Source of the DNA: Mesaphorura yosii
Lineage: Eukaryota > Arthropoda > Collembola > Poduromorpha > Tullbergiidae
DNA: 64,000 nt
Reading direction: 5' to 3'
NCBI GenBank assembly: GCA_009869945.1
Contig: WIXG01000208.1
Coordinates: 1 to 64,000, forward strand
Numbering within the stretch: the stretch's first letter is position 1; every line of letters begins with the position of its first letter. Shown one piece after another: positions 48,639 to 62,100 of this stretch. The translations under genes and the position numbers were made by a program. Below the pieces are notes generated by a model, which made no database searches, was not told where the DNA came from, and was given only the letters and a program-made list of their open reading frames with translations.

Positions 48639-49313
48639 TCACATTATAAAGAGATAAATACCGCCTGCGAAATGGAAATGGCATAATCGAAATCGAAACT
48701 GGTGAATTACAGCGTGTAATTTGGGTCGTTTTCGGAGTCCATGACTAAACTGCTGCTGACTTTGGCTCGCGCTCTGCCGATAATGTCCACTCATCTCCGT
48801 CACCGCCGTTTTATGTCCACCATTATTTGAATTTCCGACGGAAGAGGCAGGAAGATGAGAAATGGTGTGAGTGTGAACTCTTTGCTGCTGAGATTGCGAT
48901 ACCCAGTTACTCGTCGATTGCTGATGCTGAAATGGGTCATCATTAATTCCAGCTGGCGGTGGGTGCTGTTGCGGAGGCAAGTTGTGTAGGTGCTGGAACT
49001 CAGACTCAAACGAGCACGCGGATCTCACACGCACTTTGGCGAGTTTGGTGCACGAAACTTGTGGTTGGTGATCGTTTCTTTCATTACAGCGATTATTGGT
49101 AACTCTCAAAGTATTCGAACTCGAAGAAATATTCGAAGATCGCCCTGCCATTTCGTTATTGGCCCAACTTCCGATATTAGGGCAACTATTGCTACTGCCA
49201 CTGTCATTACTGCGTTCATTAAGTGTTGCCGTTGCCGGCACATTTTTGTTAGCACTGTTATTTCCAACGCCGGCAGCACTCTGATTCTGATTCCCTACTG
49301 TCCAGTGATCCAT
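48639..49313 (-). CDS. Q/S/N-rich ATG exon, possible alternative first exon of daughterless
   Basis: A 224-codon frame opens at ATG 49313 in a good context (GCAAAATGG). The first 150 residues have the Asn/Ser/Gln/His bias of transcription-factor activation regions (for example NSANKNVPATATLNERSNDS, HQQSTSNW, SQSQQQRVHTH). After about residue 195 the translation looks non-coding (FRFRLCHFHF), so the true exon probably ends at an internal donor. One candidate is TGG|GTATCG near 48900, phase 0, which could join daughterless exon 2 (also phase 0). It has no visible match to activation domain 1 of E-proteins. It may instead be the first exon of an unrelated gene. Confidence 0.4.
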   Translation of the reverse strand: MDHWTVGNQNQSAAGVGNNSANKNVPATATLNERSNDSGSSNSCPNIGSWANNEMAGRSSNISSSSNTLRVTNNRCNERNDHQPQVSCTKLAKVRVRSACSFESEFQHLHNLPPQQHPPPAGINDDPFQHQQSTSNWVSQSQQQRVHTHTISHLPASSVGNSNNGGHKTAVTEMSGHYRQSASQSQQQFSHGLRKRPKLHAVIHQFRFRLCHFHFAGGIYLFIM

Positions 49314-51669
49314 TTTGCTCGCTTAATTCTAAATGTTTCACTATCAAGCACAACAACAATTTTCCGCAATGTTCACGTCCTTTTCGCGGCAATTCTTAAT
49401 TTTGATAAAAGTTCAAGATGCACGCACTTCACAATTGGCACTTGGGTAACACTGTTCAGGTTGAGCACTCGGGCTGGAGCACGAAGCAGAAAGGCAAGTT
49501 AAGTGAATGAATTTATGCCAAATGCCAACCAGCAGCAGCAGGCCAGCAGCGATAAAATAAATTAAATTATGCTGGCAATGGAAGGAGACGAGATGAGTCG
49601 AGGAGTTAACTCTCTTTGACTTGACTTTAATTACTACTTTGAGTTACAGACTTGCAATGAAGTATGAATCGCTGTTGCTCAGAATTTCATTTGATCATCC
49701 TTTCATTTGAATATCCAGGCCATAAAAAATTTAGGAATTAAAAAAATCAACCTGTTTTGGGTAGGCTTTGGCTTGGCTTGCTAACTTTGCAAAATCGCGA
49801 CTCGCGAATCGCGAAGCAAATTGAATTACGTGGACGTCGCTTCGTGGAGTAATCCTGTGGTGGTGGATGTGGATGCAAGTAACACTACATTATCACTTCG
49901 ATGTTGATTAATCTTCAGCACGCTAATAATTGTTATTATCATATTGTCCTTTTATAGGGGCTCTTTTGAGGTAATGAGACCTAACAAGAGAAATGTTCAT
50001 GAAACAATTTTGGTGCTAATGTATTGATGAATAAATGCGATTTGATTATTATTTTGCAAGCAAATCCAGTTTTACTTTACTTGAATTCAGTCTTTGCGTC
50101 GAGATGAGCTCACTTACGAGGAAACTTGTTCTTCGACGCTCACCCTCACCTTGCGAAACAACTTTGAACTGGCTCTTAATTGGTAATTGGCAAACTTGGT
50201 CGTTGGTCGTCGTCTTTACTACACTTTACACGCAGTTCAAGATAAGCGAATGGTTTTGGCTACGGTTATGACCACTTTTCGTGCTTTCGTCGTTGTATCT
50301 TGTCGTGGTGCGGTGGAGTCAGGCTGTCTATCGAGACAAAATTTGTCTTTTCGTTCCTAATAACCTTTAACGTGAATTCATGCACAAATTCCTGCATGCA
50401 CAAGGGTACTCGCGGCCTGGACTGGGTACTTGTTACTCACTGGCAACAAACTGTCTGGCCCGACCAACTCATAAAAAGAAAAGAAATTCTCATTATTTTA
50501 CCTTCGGAAAGGTACCTTTGTTATTTCTATTTTTCTTCTCGTCGAGCCACAGACACGGCCACCATTCATTGTTGCTGTTGATTATCATTGTGCCATTCCC
50601 TTAAGGCACTTTCCAACAGCCATGCAACAAGGCATTGATCAGGACTCTTTGACCATTTAAAACACTTCACCAGAGCTCGGCTACGCACAGCTTCTTTTTC
50701 TCTTCCCTCCTCACTTGTCTTTGCACTCTAATGGAGTTGCCCATTTACCTGCTTCCAGAGTTTTAAGTATGAAATAATAAAAAGGTTCGTTTTCATCCTC
50801 CCATGATTTTTTGTGGAAAATGTTCCCAAAACCAAATTCGTTCTCAATTTACATTCAAAGAAATTCGAAATGCAGGTTTTAAATGCGTCCTTAAAAAGTG
50901 GGACCCTTTTTGATGGCAGTACAAGAATTTGACTCCACTGCAAATAGAAAGAGTCATGACCTCTTGGAATTTCAACTTTTAACTCGTAAAAAACAAACTC
51001 ATTTTTTTTAAAGAATAGCAACAAAGCAGTTGAAGAAATGGTCGACCACAAAAATTCATAAGTAGTTAAAAATACGCATGGACAAAATATTTCCTTTCTT
51101 CAGCTCGACTCAGGTAATCAACGACCGACGAGCCCAGCCAAGAAGCCTACCTGCTAACAAATCGCACCACGAGCCACGTACACGGAGAAGACGCACTGGC
51201 ACTGCATGAGCATCGTTGGAGGAGCCAGCAAGTCTAGCTGAGTCGGGCCGGTCTGAGACAGCAGAACTTCATTTTCCATTATTCTTTTATTTTATTTTAT
51301 TACCGACTTGGCATACTAAAACTAATTTTTGAAGAATTGAATTATTCTCCTCCTCTTCCTTCTCATTCTCATTCTCATTCTCATTCTCACATCTCATCTT
51401 TCATCCCCTTGTGCTGCCTGGGCTTTGGCCCGAGCTGGAATACCTCTGGAAGTCATTCCAGTACCTCATCGTGCGCACAAGGATTATGCACGTTAAGAGA
51501 AAAAGAATCCATCTTCCATCACACCGCTGCTGCTGCTGCTAACAATGCCGCATTAACCTTGACTCGAATGACCCAACGTAATGAAAAGCGCTATAAATTC
51601 CCTTCAACCAAGAAGAAACATAAAAGTATCGCTTCATTGCAACAGAATACAGAAGATATAAAATAAATT
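49314..51669. other. Gene-free stretch
   Basis: No recognisable coding exon on either strand. The part next to 49313 is likely 5'UTR and promoter of the Q/S/N-rich exon. Short open frames (for example 50035-50271, 50300-50581, 51337-51666) translate to low-complexity or antisense-like text. Confidence 0.4.
51361..51389. repeat. TCTCAT hexamer microsatellite
   Basis: Nearly five head-to-tail copies of the hexamer TCTCAT, in a C/T-rich tract that starts near 51345. A short GCT repeat follows at about 51524-51540. Confidence 0.9.
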
Positions 51670-52205
51670 CACAAAAGTAAACTTTCGCAGAGGTGTGTAT
51701 GTGTGCCTCAATGCCTGAAACAAGCACAGAGAAGTTCTTAGTGAATCACACGAAACTGGCCTCGTCCAGTCATCGCATTGTACAGAAATTCATTATCTCG
51801 AATTACTGGCTCAGGTCAGCGGCGAACCCGATCTTGATAAGCATCAACCGGTCACCTAAAATGCGTTGAAATCAATCACACGTTTATGCAGCAGTGATCT
51901 ATCTTGAAATAATTTATCAACTGCAAGGGTTCTGAAATATTCCGTCGCATTCCAGAGTGCTAAGAAGCGCAATACTTCCACAGATGTCAACAGCGAGGCG
52001 GGAACGATTCCAATATTTTATCTTTTCAGTCGGGGGAGGCCCTCCGAACCCCCTGAGGAACGAGCCTCAAGCCAATAATTAAGCCGCTGAGTTAACTATA
52101 TTAAGGAGCACGTTGGCCAGTTTCGGTGATCCACTAAGAATTTCCCTGTGCTTGTTTCAGGTATTGAGGCACGCATACACACCTCTGCGAAAGTTTACTT
52201 TTGTG
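51670..52205. mobile_element. 536 bp element with ~95 bp terminal inverted repeats
   Basis: The left arm (51670 to about 51765) begins CACAAAAGTAAACTTTCGCA and recurs inverted at about 52110-52205 with only a handful of differences and one small indel over about 95 bases. The flanks beyond both ends are AT-rich (AAATAAAT-like), so the true ends may lie a few bases outside. The interior carries no coding frame but has a G-run/C-run motif (52026-52057). The structure is that of a MITE or foldback DNA element. High arm identity suggests a fairly recent insertion. No target-site duplication is certain. Confidence 0.75.
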
Positions 52206-53150
52206 AGGTTATTTATTTAAAAAAATTTCAAATATCACTCCATGTTAATTGTTCGCAATGTCTTGAAGGCTATCATGATAATCGTCAAATTCCCTGGTCC
52301 TTTGGTTAGGAAACGGTTCGTTTTGTTTTGACTCGGGGGGAAACCCCCCGAACCCCCTTTGTCTCAGCCCGTCTACGATCTTTTGTTCGATTCTGACGCA
52401 GGACGTCAACTTGAAAGTGTGCGACACTCCGCGTGCTATCTTTTTGTACTCGGGGAAAACCCTTCCTCGTTGACTATTATAGGTTAGTAAATTTCCCCCT
52501 TTCAATGCAAATAAATGAGAGAATTCGCAACAAGTATTATTTTCCCGCTTAAACTGTGATACAAATATGACTCCGACTCAGGAACTCAATAGCTCATTTT
52601 GTCGGGATTTTTATGGAGATTCGAATGCTAAAATAAAAAATCCGTAAAAGTTTTTTAAGTTTTCGAGCTATAAGCGAAAAACCAAACAATGAGACAATTT
52701 TTTTTCTGAATTTTGCGAATAACTTTTTACAGTGACCTCTTGGGAGGTCCTAATGAGACATTTTGTAGATTTTAGTAAACCCTACAATTTCTTGAAGGCA
52801 GGTTCTAATAATAAAAAGTGCACAGTTTACGAGATTATCCCCACCGGGACAATATCAGATTCAAAGAGTCCACCCCGATAGGACTTCTCGTTCCGGAGTT
52901 ATGAGCCGAAACGTGTTTTTGGGACCCGACTGAACGCGTACTAGAGGTGAATTTTTCCTTAAGAGGAATACTCACAAAAACACCTCTGCAGAAACAGAGT
53001 CCGACCAAAAGAATACCAAGACGACGACAAAGACGTGTTCGCACAGCCCACGCATTCGTATTAAATTTCCAGACACCATAAGCATAAAGCGCCACAGCAC
53101 AGTAGTTAATTCCGAAATTAGTCACAGTATAAATGCAATGGTACAATTAT
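52206..53150. repeat. Repeat-like DNA adjoining the inverted-repeat element
   Basis: A second G-run/C-run motif (about 52333-52362, GGGGGG then CCCCCC, CGAA, CCCCC) resembles the one inside the neighbouring element. The DNA that follows (52560-53000) has the texture of transposon-derived non-coding sequence, with CGAGCTATAAGCGAAAAACC and GGAGTTATGAGCCGAAACG. A minus-strand frame at 52245-52505 runs through the motif (GFGGFPPES) but has no recognised domain. I cannot assign a family. Confidence 0.35.
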
Positions 53151-56100
53151 TCCTGCTGCTATTGCATAAGCAGGTTTTAACTTTGGTCCATGAAAGACGT
53201 ACGAAATTCGAACCTTCTTCACTTTCAGTGGGCAATAATTAATAAATGTCATTATAATAATGCCATAAATTAATCGCATAATCTTTTGTCTACTAATCTC
53301 ATTCCATTTTCGAAAATTGCGTAGGCCGTGCAAGTTGTCAAACCGTCCTCGCGTTTTATGTGGTCATGCGAGCGGAGCATGCATGGTGGCTTCGTCTGAG
53401 CTCGTGCTCGACCTGTGTTTTGTCGAGAATTTGTCAACATGATCAACATCAAGACGACCAAGATCAAGTTTTATAATCTCCACCACCACATCGATGCAGC
53501 ACTGACATTCAAAGCTGGTTAAAATTCGCTGACAATAGCAAGCACTCTCAACTCGATTGACTTTGGACTTGGGCTTTGGCTTGAATGGTTTATTGTCACA
53601 AATGGAAAATGGCAAAAGCTGCAAATTTAATCAAGGAAATGGAGTGAGAAAATTCGACACGAAAATACGAGTTGAATCGGGCAAGCGACGGCTACATTTC
53701 GTTGAATTAATTAGCAAAGACCAAATCCATGTCCATGTTCTTTCTCGCCATGCCACGTATAACCGCTCTGAACAGCGGGAAGGAAAGCATCATCTTGCCT
53801 TGTGAGAATGACACTCTTGAGTCTGACTTTAAGTCGAAGCCGAAGCGGAAATGAGATAATTCGGAACATGGTGGTTATTGGATTAATCTCGAAATGCTTT
53901 TACCCCAGCCTTAAAACTGGCCAGTCATCCTCCTCTCACTTACTCTCGTACGTTCATTAAGAGAGCAAAAGACAGAAATTCAGTCCCAAATTGATTTTTG
54001 AGGATCTCGAGGGAGTTTGCGTCTCGTATCGTGTTTGTAATGGAAAAATAATGATGGGGAATGGGAACTGTGAGTAGCGACTTGTGTCTTGCCTAATTAA
54101 AGGAATGTGGAACAGAAAGGCGACCCTTCAATGCAAAGAAAATGTATTCCATTTGCTATAGTCGAGCAAATCCAGCCGCAACCCTTCTTTGACTCGAACC
54201 AGACCAAAAAAGTGCCCACGTTAATTCATATCTTGGAATACTATGAACTCATAACTTCACATGAATGATGAATATCGCAAAGAGATACAATGGCTGACCA
54301 CATCACCTTCGAGCCGTTCACCTCGTAGAAATGCACCTCGAGTTATGAAACGTCTTCCTCGTCCTGCCGAGATGACATGTGAAAAGTTGCCGTAATCAAA
54401 GAACGCAAATCTCAAATCGTAAATGGCGATCGTGCAGCAACTCAGCCCTGTAATTAATACCCCAATCGTGGCCGTTGTCTTTTGCGCGTGTTTACTTTTT
54501 TGACCTAGGCCAGGTACTCTAAACTAGCAAACACCTGTCAAATCAAACGACAAAACAACACCCATTGACCGAAGCAGGTTTGCGTGGTTTGGGTTGATAA
54601 CCGCAGGTTTTTCGCAAATTTCGGCGAGGCAGAAAGCTTGGCGCCGGAGAATGAAGCTCAGTTTCATGCAAACACCTAAATAAGACCGAAGTTAAGTTGA
54701 TGTGATGTAGCGGCCTATGAAGTGGAAGTACTCTCTTGCTTATGAATCGAAATTCCAATTTCATTCCGATTCATAACATCGCATGGCGCTATCAGTACCA
54801 TCGATCACCCTTCAAGCATTGAAGGCAGCTTCATAACAAAGAAACAAACAATTTACAAGAGCACGAGCAGACTGCAGGTGAAAATCATAAATGTTTGGGC
54901 CGAGGTGTGCTGCCCAGATAATGAATAAGATGCCGTGATGATGAATTCGTGGTTTTACTCTGTTGTCAGTTATGTAATGCACAACATTCCAGCGCTGGAA
55001 TGGAACGCTTTGAATGGGACCCTGAACGATGAGCACTGGATCTTATCTCACTTTGCAACACTGTGCAGTAAAATGATGGCGCATGATGAATGAAGTTTCA
55101 CATCAAACGCCAAGGTCTTTTGCTTTTGACTTGCGTGGATTCGAGTTTTCCATTAATTCAGTTTATTCCTTTGTTTTAAATAACCTGAATTTATTGCCGT
55201 GCCTGTAAAGACAGGATTATGTCATCATAACCTTTGAATACTCGCCCGCTCCTTCTTTGCTAAGACTCGTCCAAGATTTAATGAGTAATAAAATGCAGGG
55301 GTAATTATTTTAGTTGTCCAATTATCTCACCCTTCATTGTCAAATGTCACCTCGCTGCACTGCGCAGCGTTGTAAAATATTTAAGCCAGTCAAGCTCTAC
55401 TCAGGCTTAAGCTATGCTCAGTCAAGTGCATGCCGCCCTCTCGAGAAGGAACCTGAACCAAAGACTGAAAAGAATAGAAAGAAAAATGCTCGACTGCTCG
55501 GTCCAGCATCCCTTCATCTGAGCTGAAAGACGGAGATTCTCGTCAATCCTTGAGACCACGGACTACCAAGAAACAAAGATTTGTACCCAAGATGAAGTCA
55601 GAGACGAAGATTCAGACAGATTTTAGTACCACTAACTTAGGCCGGGAATCAGATTACATTACCCAGCAGAAGTGAGAAAGGAAATTGTAGCAAAAAATAG
55701 AAAAAGAATAAAAGCAGCAACTTAAATCGACGCGCTTATATAAACAAACGAAGTTGAAGAAATCATAATACAGAAATAACAAAGGCAAAGACAGAAGACG
55801 GTGGCTTCAGGCATAAAAATGTAAAATTAAAATAATTCCTCATAAAATTTGGCAATCGTTAAGCAAGTATCAGTTTCCCCGCCAGACATCTAGAAGATTA
55901 GGCAGAACAATGCGATTTGACATCATCTGGCGTTCAAGCGTCTGCTCCGCGGCGAGCCGATGAAAGAAATGAAATAAAAATCCAAATTCTCTCGTTTTAG
56001 AAAAATTAAGGTCACGTAAAGAAAAGAAAAGAAGGAAGCCGGGATTCGTATTTCAAGAACACCAACGTGAAAACTATAAAAATTGACAACTTCCGGTGAA

Positions 56101-59100
56101 ATAAAAGCAAAAGAAACGCGTTCTACAATAATAATCATTAATTCGGGCTCGTGAATTTCTGTTTTTCAATCCAACATGCCCACGCGACACGCTTGAATGG
56201 AATTTCGTCTTCCTCACCTCTGCCTCACTGCTCTATTAAAATATTCCGCTCTAAAATCCCAATTACCAAATCCGATCGTCCACGTCGTGTATTTGTATTT
56301 ACACTCGTATTACATTTTGCTGGAATATTCTCAAATTCTGGTCCTGTGCAAGCAAATATGAGATGAGTGACGTGCGAAGTACGGAGCTCGAGCACGAGTA
56401 AATTGACATGCATCATCATTATCACCACCATCATCAAGAATACGATACGAGCCGACGCTGCACTGCCATGCCAAAACATGGTAAACAAGCCTCACAAACC
56501 GAGCCAAGTACCTAACTCGATAATATGTTAATTAAACTTTAGAATTGTCAATAGATCTCAATTTCATTATAGAAGCGAGACTCATCCTTCTCTCGACTTA
56601 CTCTCGCGAGTCAAGCCTGAGTTGTTGATTGAGTTTGTACACATTACACCACACAAAGCGGAGCACACAAAATGGAACGCAAGTGTTCATCTTTTGTGAT
56701 GCGGATGAGTAATAGTAATCAGGAGAAGATGACTTCATTTTTTACTCAGTCGTCAGTAGTATTCAAATATTTTTGAAATACAATCGTAAAAATATTTCCA
56801 CTTGTAAACTGTCAGAGTACATATTTGATTTCATTTTAATACGAGTCATTTGTCCAACAACACCGACTGCAATGCTATGCACGAAGAGCGCAGGAGATGG
56901 ATACTTGGAAATTATGCATACAACGAAACGGTTCTAATAATAAAATCCACTAATGACAATTTCAATTAGTTTCGTAATAATAAAACGAGGGGAGAGAAGC
57001 ACACCATAACATGTAAATCTAACGAAACGCGGGGATAAAAAACGCATAAGCGTTTCAGACAATGTTCTTATTAGAATTTAATGTGGCACTATTTGCGTAC
57101 CACGAACGTAGCCATCCATCGTCGAGTATGACACATCTTGTTACTGTAATTCTATCGCCCAGCGCAATAGCAGCATGCATAATTCATAATGAATCCGCAA
57201 AGAATTCTCGTCCTCATCACTCGAACACATTTCATAAAATATGTGGATTAAATTAACTGACATTCTCTCGTCATCTTCATCTTGCATGACTGCGACATTG
57301 TTGACAATGACGAGATGATGACATAAAACCGCTTTCGTCTAGTGAACGCTACGCGGCACGGGACGTTAAGGATTGAAGAAGTAGTGAGCAAGAGATCCAG
57401 AACAGATTTCTAAACCTATCCTACAGGACAGAGCCACCAAAACTTCCCCTCCTCTTTCTCTTTCCTCCGCTTTCTATTCAATCTTATTCTGTAATATCAA
57501 TTCGCAAAATTGGCTTTCTCAGTGACTCCGGCTTTTCTCGCTTTTTATGTACGCACGTAATGACGATGCAAACTGTAAACTACTTTCTTCCCCTTTCCTC
57601 ACGCTTGCCCCGGCTTACATTAGATCATGTAAATATAAAGCATTTTACAAGGTAGTGACCCTCCATTTCGCTGCATCCACCCTCCACACAAAGAACAGTT
57701 ACTTCATAAATCTTGACAAATTGTATCTCTCAAAATTCTCCGCTTCGTAAAAGCGTTTATTAAAATTTTAAGTGAGGTCGCGCAACGATTTTTCTTAGCG
57801 AATACGAAATTGATTGATTCAGTTCAGGGATCGTTTTCCATTTTGTGCTTCAACCCTTTCAAAATTACGGCTTCGACACTTTCACGGAGCATTTGCTTTC
57901 GTATTGCCTGGAAGAAACTCACCCTCACTTCGGCTCTGATTTCTGATTGAGAACAGAAGCCGAATCGCGCATTTGCACCTTTTCGCCCTGATTGTCATTT
58001 TTGCCGTCCCACTTCCGACTCGCGCTTTCTTGTTTGAACAGCGGCGCAGCTACCTCGGCAGTAAGGTATCGGTTTACTGCGAGCAGTATTTGAACAATCA
58101 ATTGACAAATAGAAGAGTAAAAGTCTTGTGCCAGTCGGCTGAGGGCCGCACTCGAGCACTCGACTAAGTGAGGATTTATTTATTTAAGTAAGTGAACCAT
58201 TGAAGATCAATGGCGAGCGCCAGGCAGCAGGCCATGTCACGGCACGACAGCCGTCGGCCGGTCGGTGGGGTTTGATTAAGTTCCGGCCTTGACACATATG
58301 TCCTCCTCATTTCCACGTACCCTCACCCGAATAGGGTGTCTGTCCCACGACCGACGACACTTTACATAAGAATGGTCTCAGACTCGTACCGGAAGTGTTT
58401 GCTCGCATTTACAACATGTGGCTCAAAATTACATCTTGGCTTGTCGCACGGATGTCTTTTCTTTCCCTGCCTTTTTGTTCTGCGTACCATTTTCCATTTT
58501 CTTCATTTTACCACAGCAAACAAGCGATAACTCATTCAAGAAAATTAAGAGCGTCTGCCCGAAAGAATTTCCCTTAATGCACAACGCAAAGTTGCCGTCC
58601 GACCCGCGGTTCATTTACTTGTGCCCGAAAGATGAAATTCAATCCGATCCACATTAAAACGTGATGCACAAATACAACAACGACTCCTGTTCCAACCTCT
58701 AATTTGGGCGCAGGCAGACGCAGAACACGAAAAGGGGAAGACGTTGTTAGACAGCTGAACTTGAACTGAGCCTTCCGTCATGGCAAGTATAAATCATGCA
58801 ACTTGTCCTGTGATTCGAAACATGTTTGACCAAATGGCTCGGCCAGCTTTCCTTTCATGCAGTCGTTTGCATATGGCCACGCTTATGCAAGACCAAACGT
58901 CAACTTGAGGCAGGTCATGGTTGTGGAATCACAAATCTGGCCAGCCAAATGGTGCTTTGGATCGCGGCAGATGCGCCATTTCCCGCAATTTGGCATTTGG
59001 CAATAACCTGACCCAAACTCGTTTTACTACAAGTGCAATATGCTTAATCAAATAAATTTTTAGAATGGCCACGGAGGCCAGCGCTTAAGTACTTCGACAC

Positions 59101-62100
59101 GTGGCCCGGCCGCCGTGGCCGTAGTGGTTTATCTCTTCACGTAGCTTACCACCTGCAAAACATATGTTGCGCATTAATAACCAAACCAAACCTGCAATGC
59201 AACTGCCTGCGATGCACTTGGCATTATTTTTGTCTGCTGGCATTCGGAAGTAATCTCCAAAGAGAATCGGAGGAGTCGAGACTCGACACTCCAGAATTTG
59301 GGAAATCTGGGACACGTCTCAGAAATAAATCATTATCATCAGTTCATCAAAGATCCAAACATCCTCTTTCGTGGTTCCCTCGTCCTTCGTCTGGCTTTAC
59401 CTCTTTTTTATATTTTGGAAAAATCCGTCCTTGTCGCCTTAGTCTTTTTGTAAGCGAAAATTTCAATGTCATAACACAGCCATAGATCACTACCACCGCC
59501 ACGACTAAACTAAAAGTCTTGCTATTCCAACTCGCTTATACTTGGGCCCTCTTGCACGGCCGTTCTCTTCTGAATAAAGCAGAACACACACGAGTGAGAT
59601 TGTATTCGACATCGACACATGCACATGGGGTAATAATTTTCCGTCTTGAAATATGAAACCATTCATTTTAAAGAAAAAGCCAGGAAAACGACGAACGCTG
59701 AATCGTGAATAGTGAAAGAGATGAAGGAGATTGCGAGGAGAAAAAGAACTCAAGAAAAGGAAAAATAAATAATCTCTTTACGAGTGCTGCTGCTCTTTAT
59801 TTTGGCGTCTATCGAAAGTTTCAGCGTCATTTTTATAAAAGTTGCAAATTAAGCCTGCGCGCAATAAAGAGCCGTCAATGGAGAGGAAGGAGCCATTGAA
59901 TGGGACGTGGAAGGCTGCGACGTGCGCTGATGAGCTGATAAGACGTGAGTTATGAATTATTAAGATCTCTTGGCCTAGAGGCCGAGAGCAAGATGACAAA
60001 GATTACGACATAAATTACATAATACTTATGGCGTTCTTCAATTAGAATCATTTCTTTCAGCTTAGATTTGCGCTGATCGTAAAAATCGCCGCCCCGCTGC
60101 CGAGTTTTATTTTTATTCCACTTTTAATGCCAACAGCAAACATTTAGCAGTAAATGGCCGGGCTCGGGCCGGTTAAGTTTATTCCACGTTCGCCTGTCTG
60201 CATTTTACCCAATCTCTTTCGCGTACGTACGTAATAATAAAATCCGAGGTATAAATATTATGCTCATAGCCTGACTGGCGGACCCTTCGCCTTCCCGTCT
60301 CTCGTGTAACGCTATCGGAACAAATTGGTTAATGTACCATTTACCATTTCATCCCGAAATATTTATACAACGGTTCATTCTTCACACAAACTCACACTAT
60401 CTACGCATGAGGCAGGACTGAATTGTGTTGCATGTTTAGAATTCTAGAACCGTACTTCCCCATATCATCATCCAAATTCCAACTTTTTAGCTCTCCGACT
60501 CGCTCTTTTCGCGTCCGCGTTAGTGTTAGTGTTATTACACGCTCACGCTTCTCTCTTTCTTGCTTCCGAAATCACCATCACCAACTTTCAGGCTCCGACC
60601 GTATTGTTCCTGCCGTCTGCCTCATATTCATTGCACTTACGCGCAGTGAGCGCATTATCGTTCACGACGCAACGATGAAGCCGAGCGTAGATTTTTAATT
60701 ATCTTTTTAAAAGTAAACAGGCACGACGGCTAATTGAATCTGGTCCGCAGTTCCGAGTCTCGGTCCGGTTCCTTTTCATGCTCGGGCTGAAGCTGAGGCT
60801 CGAGCTCGCAATTTTCATAGCCCATAATCCGTAACACGTATTCAATCCTCGAGCCGACACGAGCCTTGGCACTGCTTAGCAATAATTATGATTATGATTA
60901 TTTATATTCGCATTTCCATTTCGTGAATAGTTCGCTTTAATTGGTTGAATATTTCTAGCTCAATATGCTCTTGAGTCGTATTTTCGGCATTTGGCAAGAT
61001 TCCGCATACTCGCGCGCGTCATATTCAAATATTACTTATGATTTAATATGCTCGCATACTTTGTACTTGTACTCCGTGAGTACGTATTATTTTTGATCGC
61101 TTACGGTTATGATGCGATCAAGATAAGTGGAAATAAGTATTCGGAGTCGGAACTTTGTTCAGGCTCACATGGGAAAAATTGACAGACTTATTTCCTACGT
61201 CCTGGCGAGCTAATTTTCCGTTTAGCTACTCGAGTATGTGCTTAACTCGTGCCGCGCCGCGACGGTTTTGGCATAGGGCACAAGAGAGAATCGGTTGCCA
61301 ATTCGACGAAAGGCATGCGAAAGCCTTGCAGAGTGATGCGTGCACATCTTGTGCTTGTGTGGTGGAATCACTCCATATTTTAGCTGTCAATCTGTGTAAT
61401 TAAGCGTACTGACATTTCGTTATTCGCCAGTCTCTCTGTCGCTGTGTTCGGCTTCTTTATTGATGGGGCCAATTTATAAATGAATTCTACAAATTACCCG
61501 TGCGTTGCACTGCATTGGCTAAATGTAATTATATTGCTTGCCAGTCGTCTTCGTATAAACATAATTCCTAATCATGTCGTTATGTCTTAAGCTTCATTGA
61601 GCCAGTCAAGCTAGGCCAATTCGTACGGGCTTTAGCAGAAGCAGAGGAACAGAGTCGGACGGAGAGAAGAGAGAAGTAAAAGTCAAGCACTTTTAAACAG
61701 CCAACAGGGCTGACAAGAATGAGAACCTAAAGCTCGAGTCGCAGCGCTCAGCTCCTTGTTGTCTTTCTCTTTGCGTCGCACTAAATTGTCACCGTACATA
61801 AATACAGTTTCTGTTTTGTTACTTCATTCTTATTCCATTACGATTATGGAGTAGAGAAAGGCAAGGCAGAGCCGCTTTATTCAGTTGCAAGATGAAGTCC
61901 TACTCGCTACTGGTGCTGTGTATAGATACAGAAATTCATGTAATTATCATGATTGGTACAAACTGCGCAATGAAATACAATTAACTTCATGAAGAAATAT
62001 GGCGAGGCAGCCTTTACTTGAATTGGAGTGTGTAAACCTTTCCCAGCCTTGTTTCGCTTCATTTTTTATTGCCCGCTGCACCACACAAGCAAGAGAGGCA

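Noticed and set aside
57973-58167. Short + strand frame with a signal-peptide-like start
   Set aside because: It starts at TTG and has no ATG or acceptor giving a credible exon.
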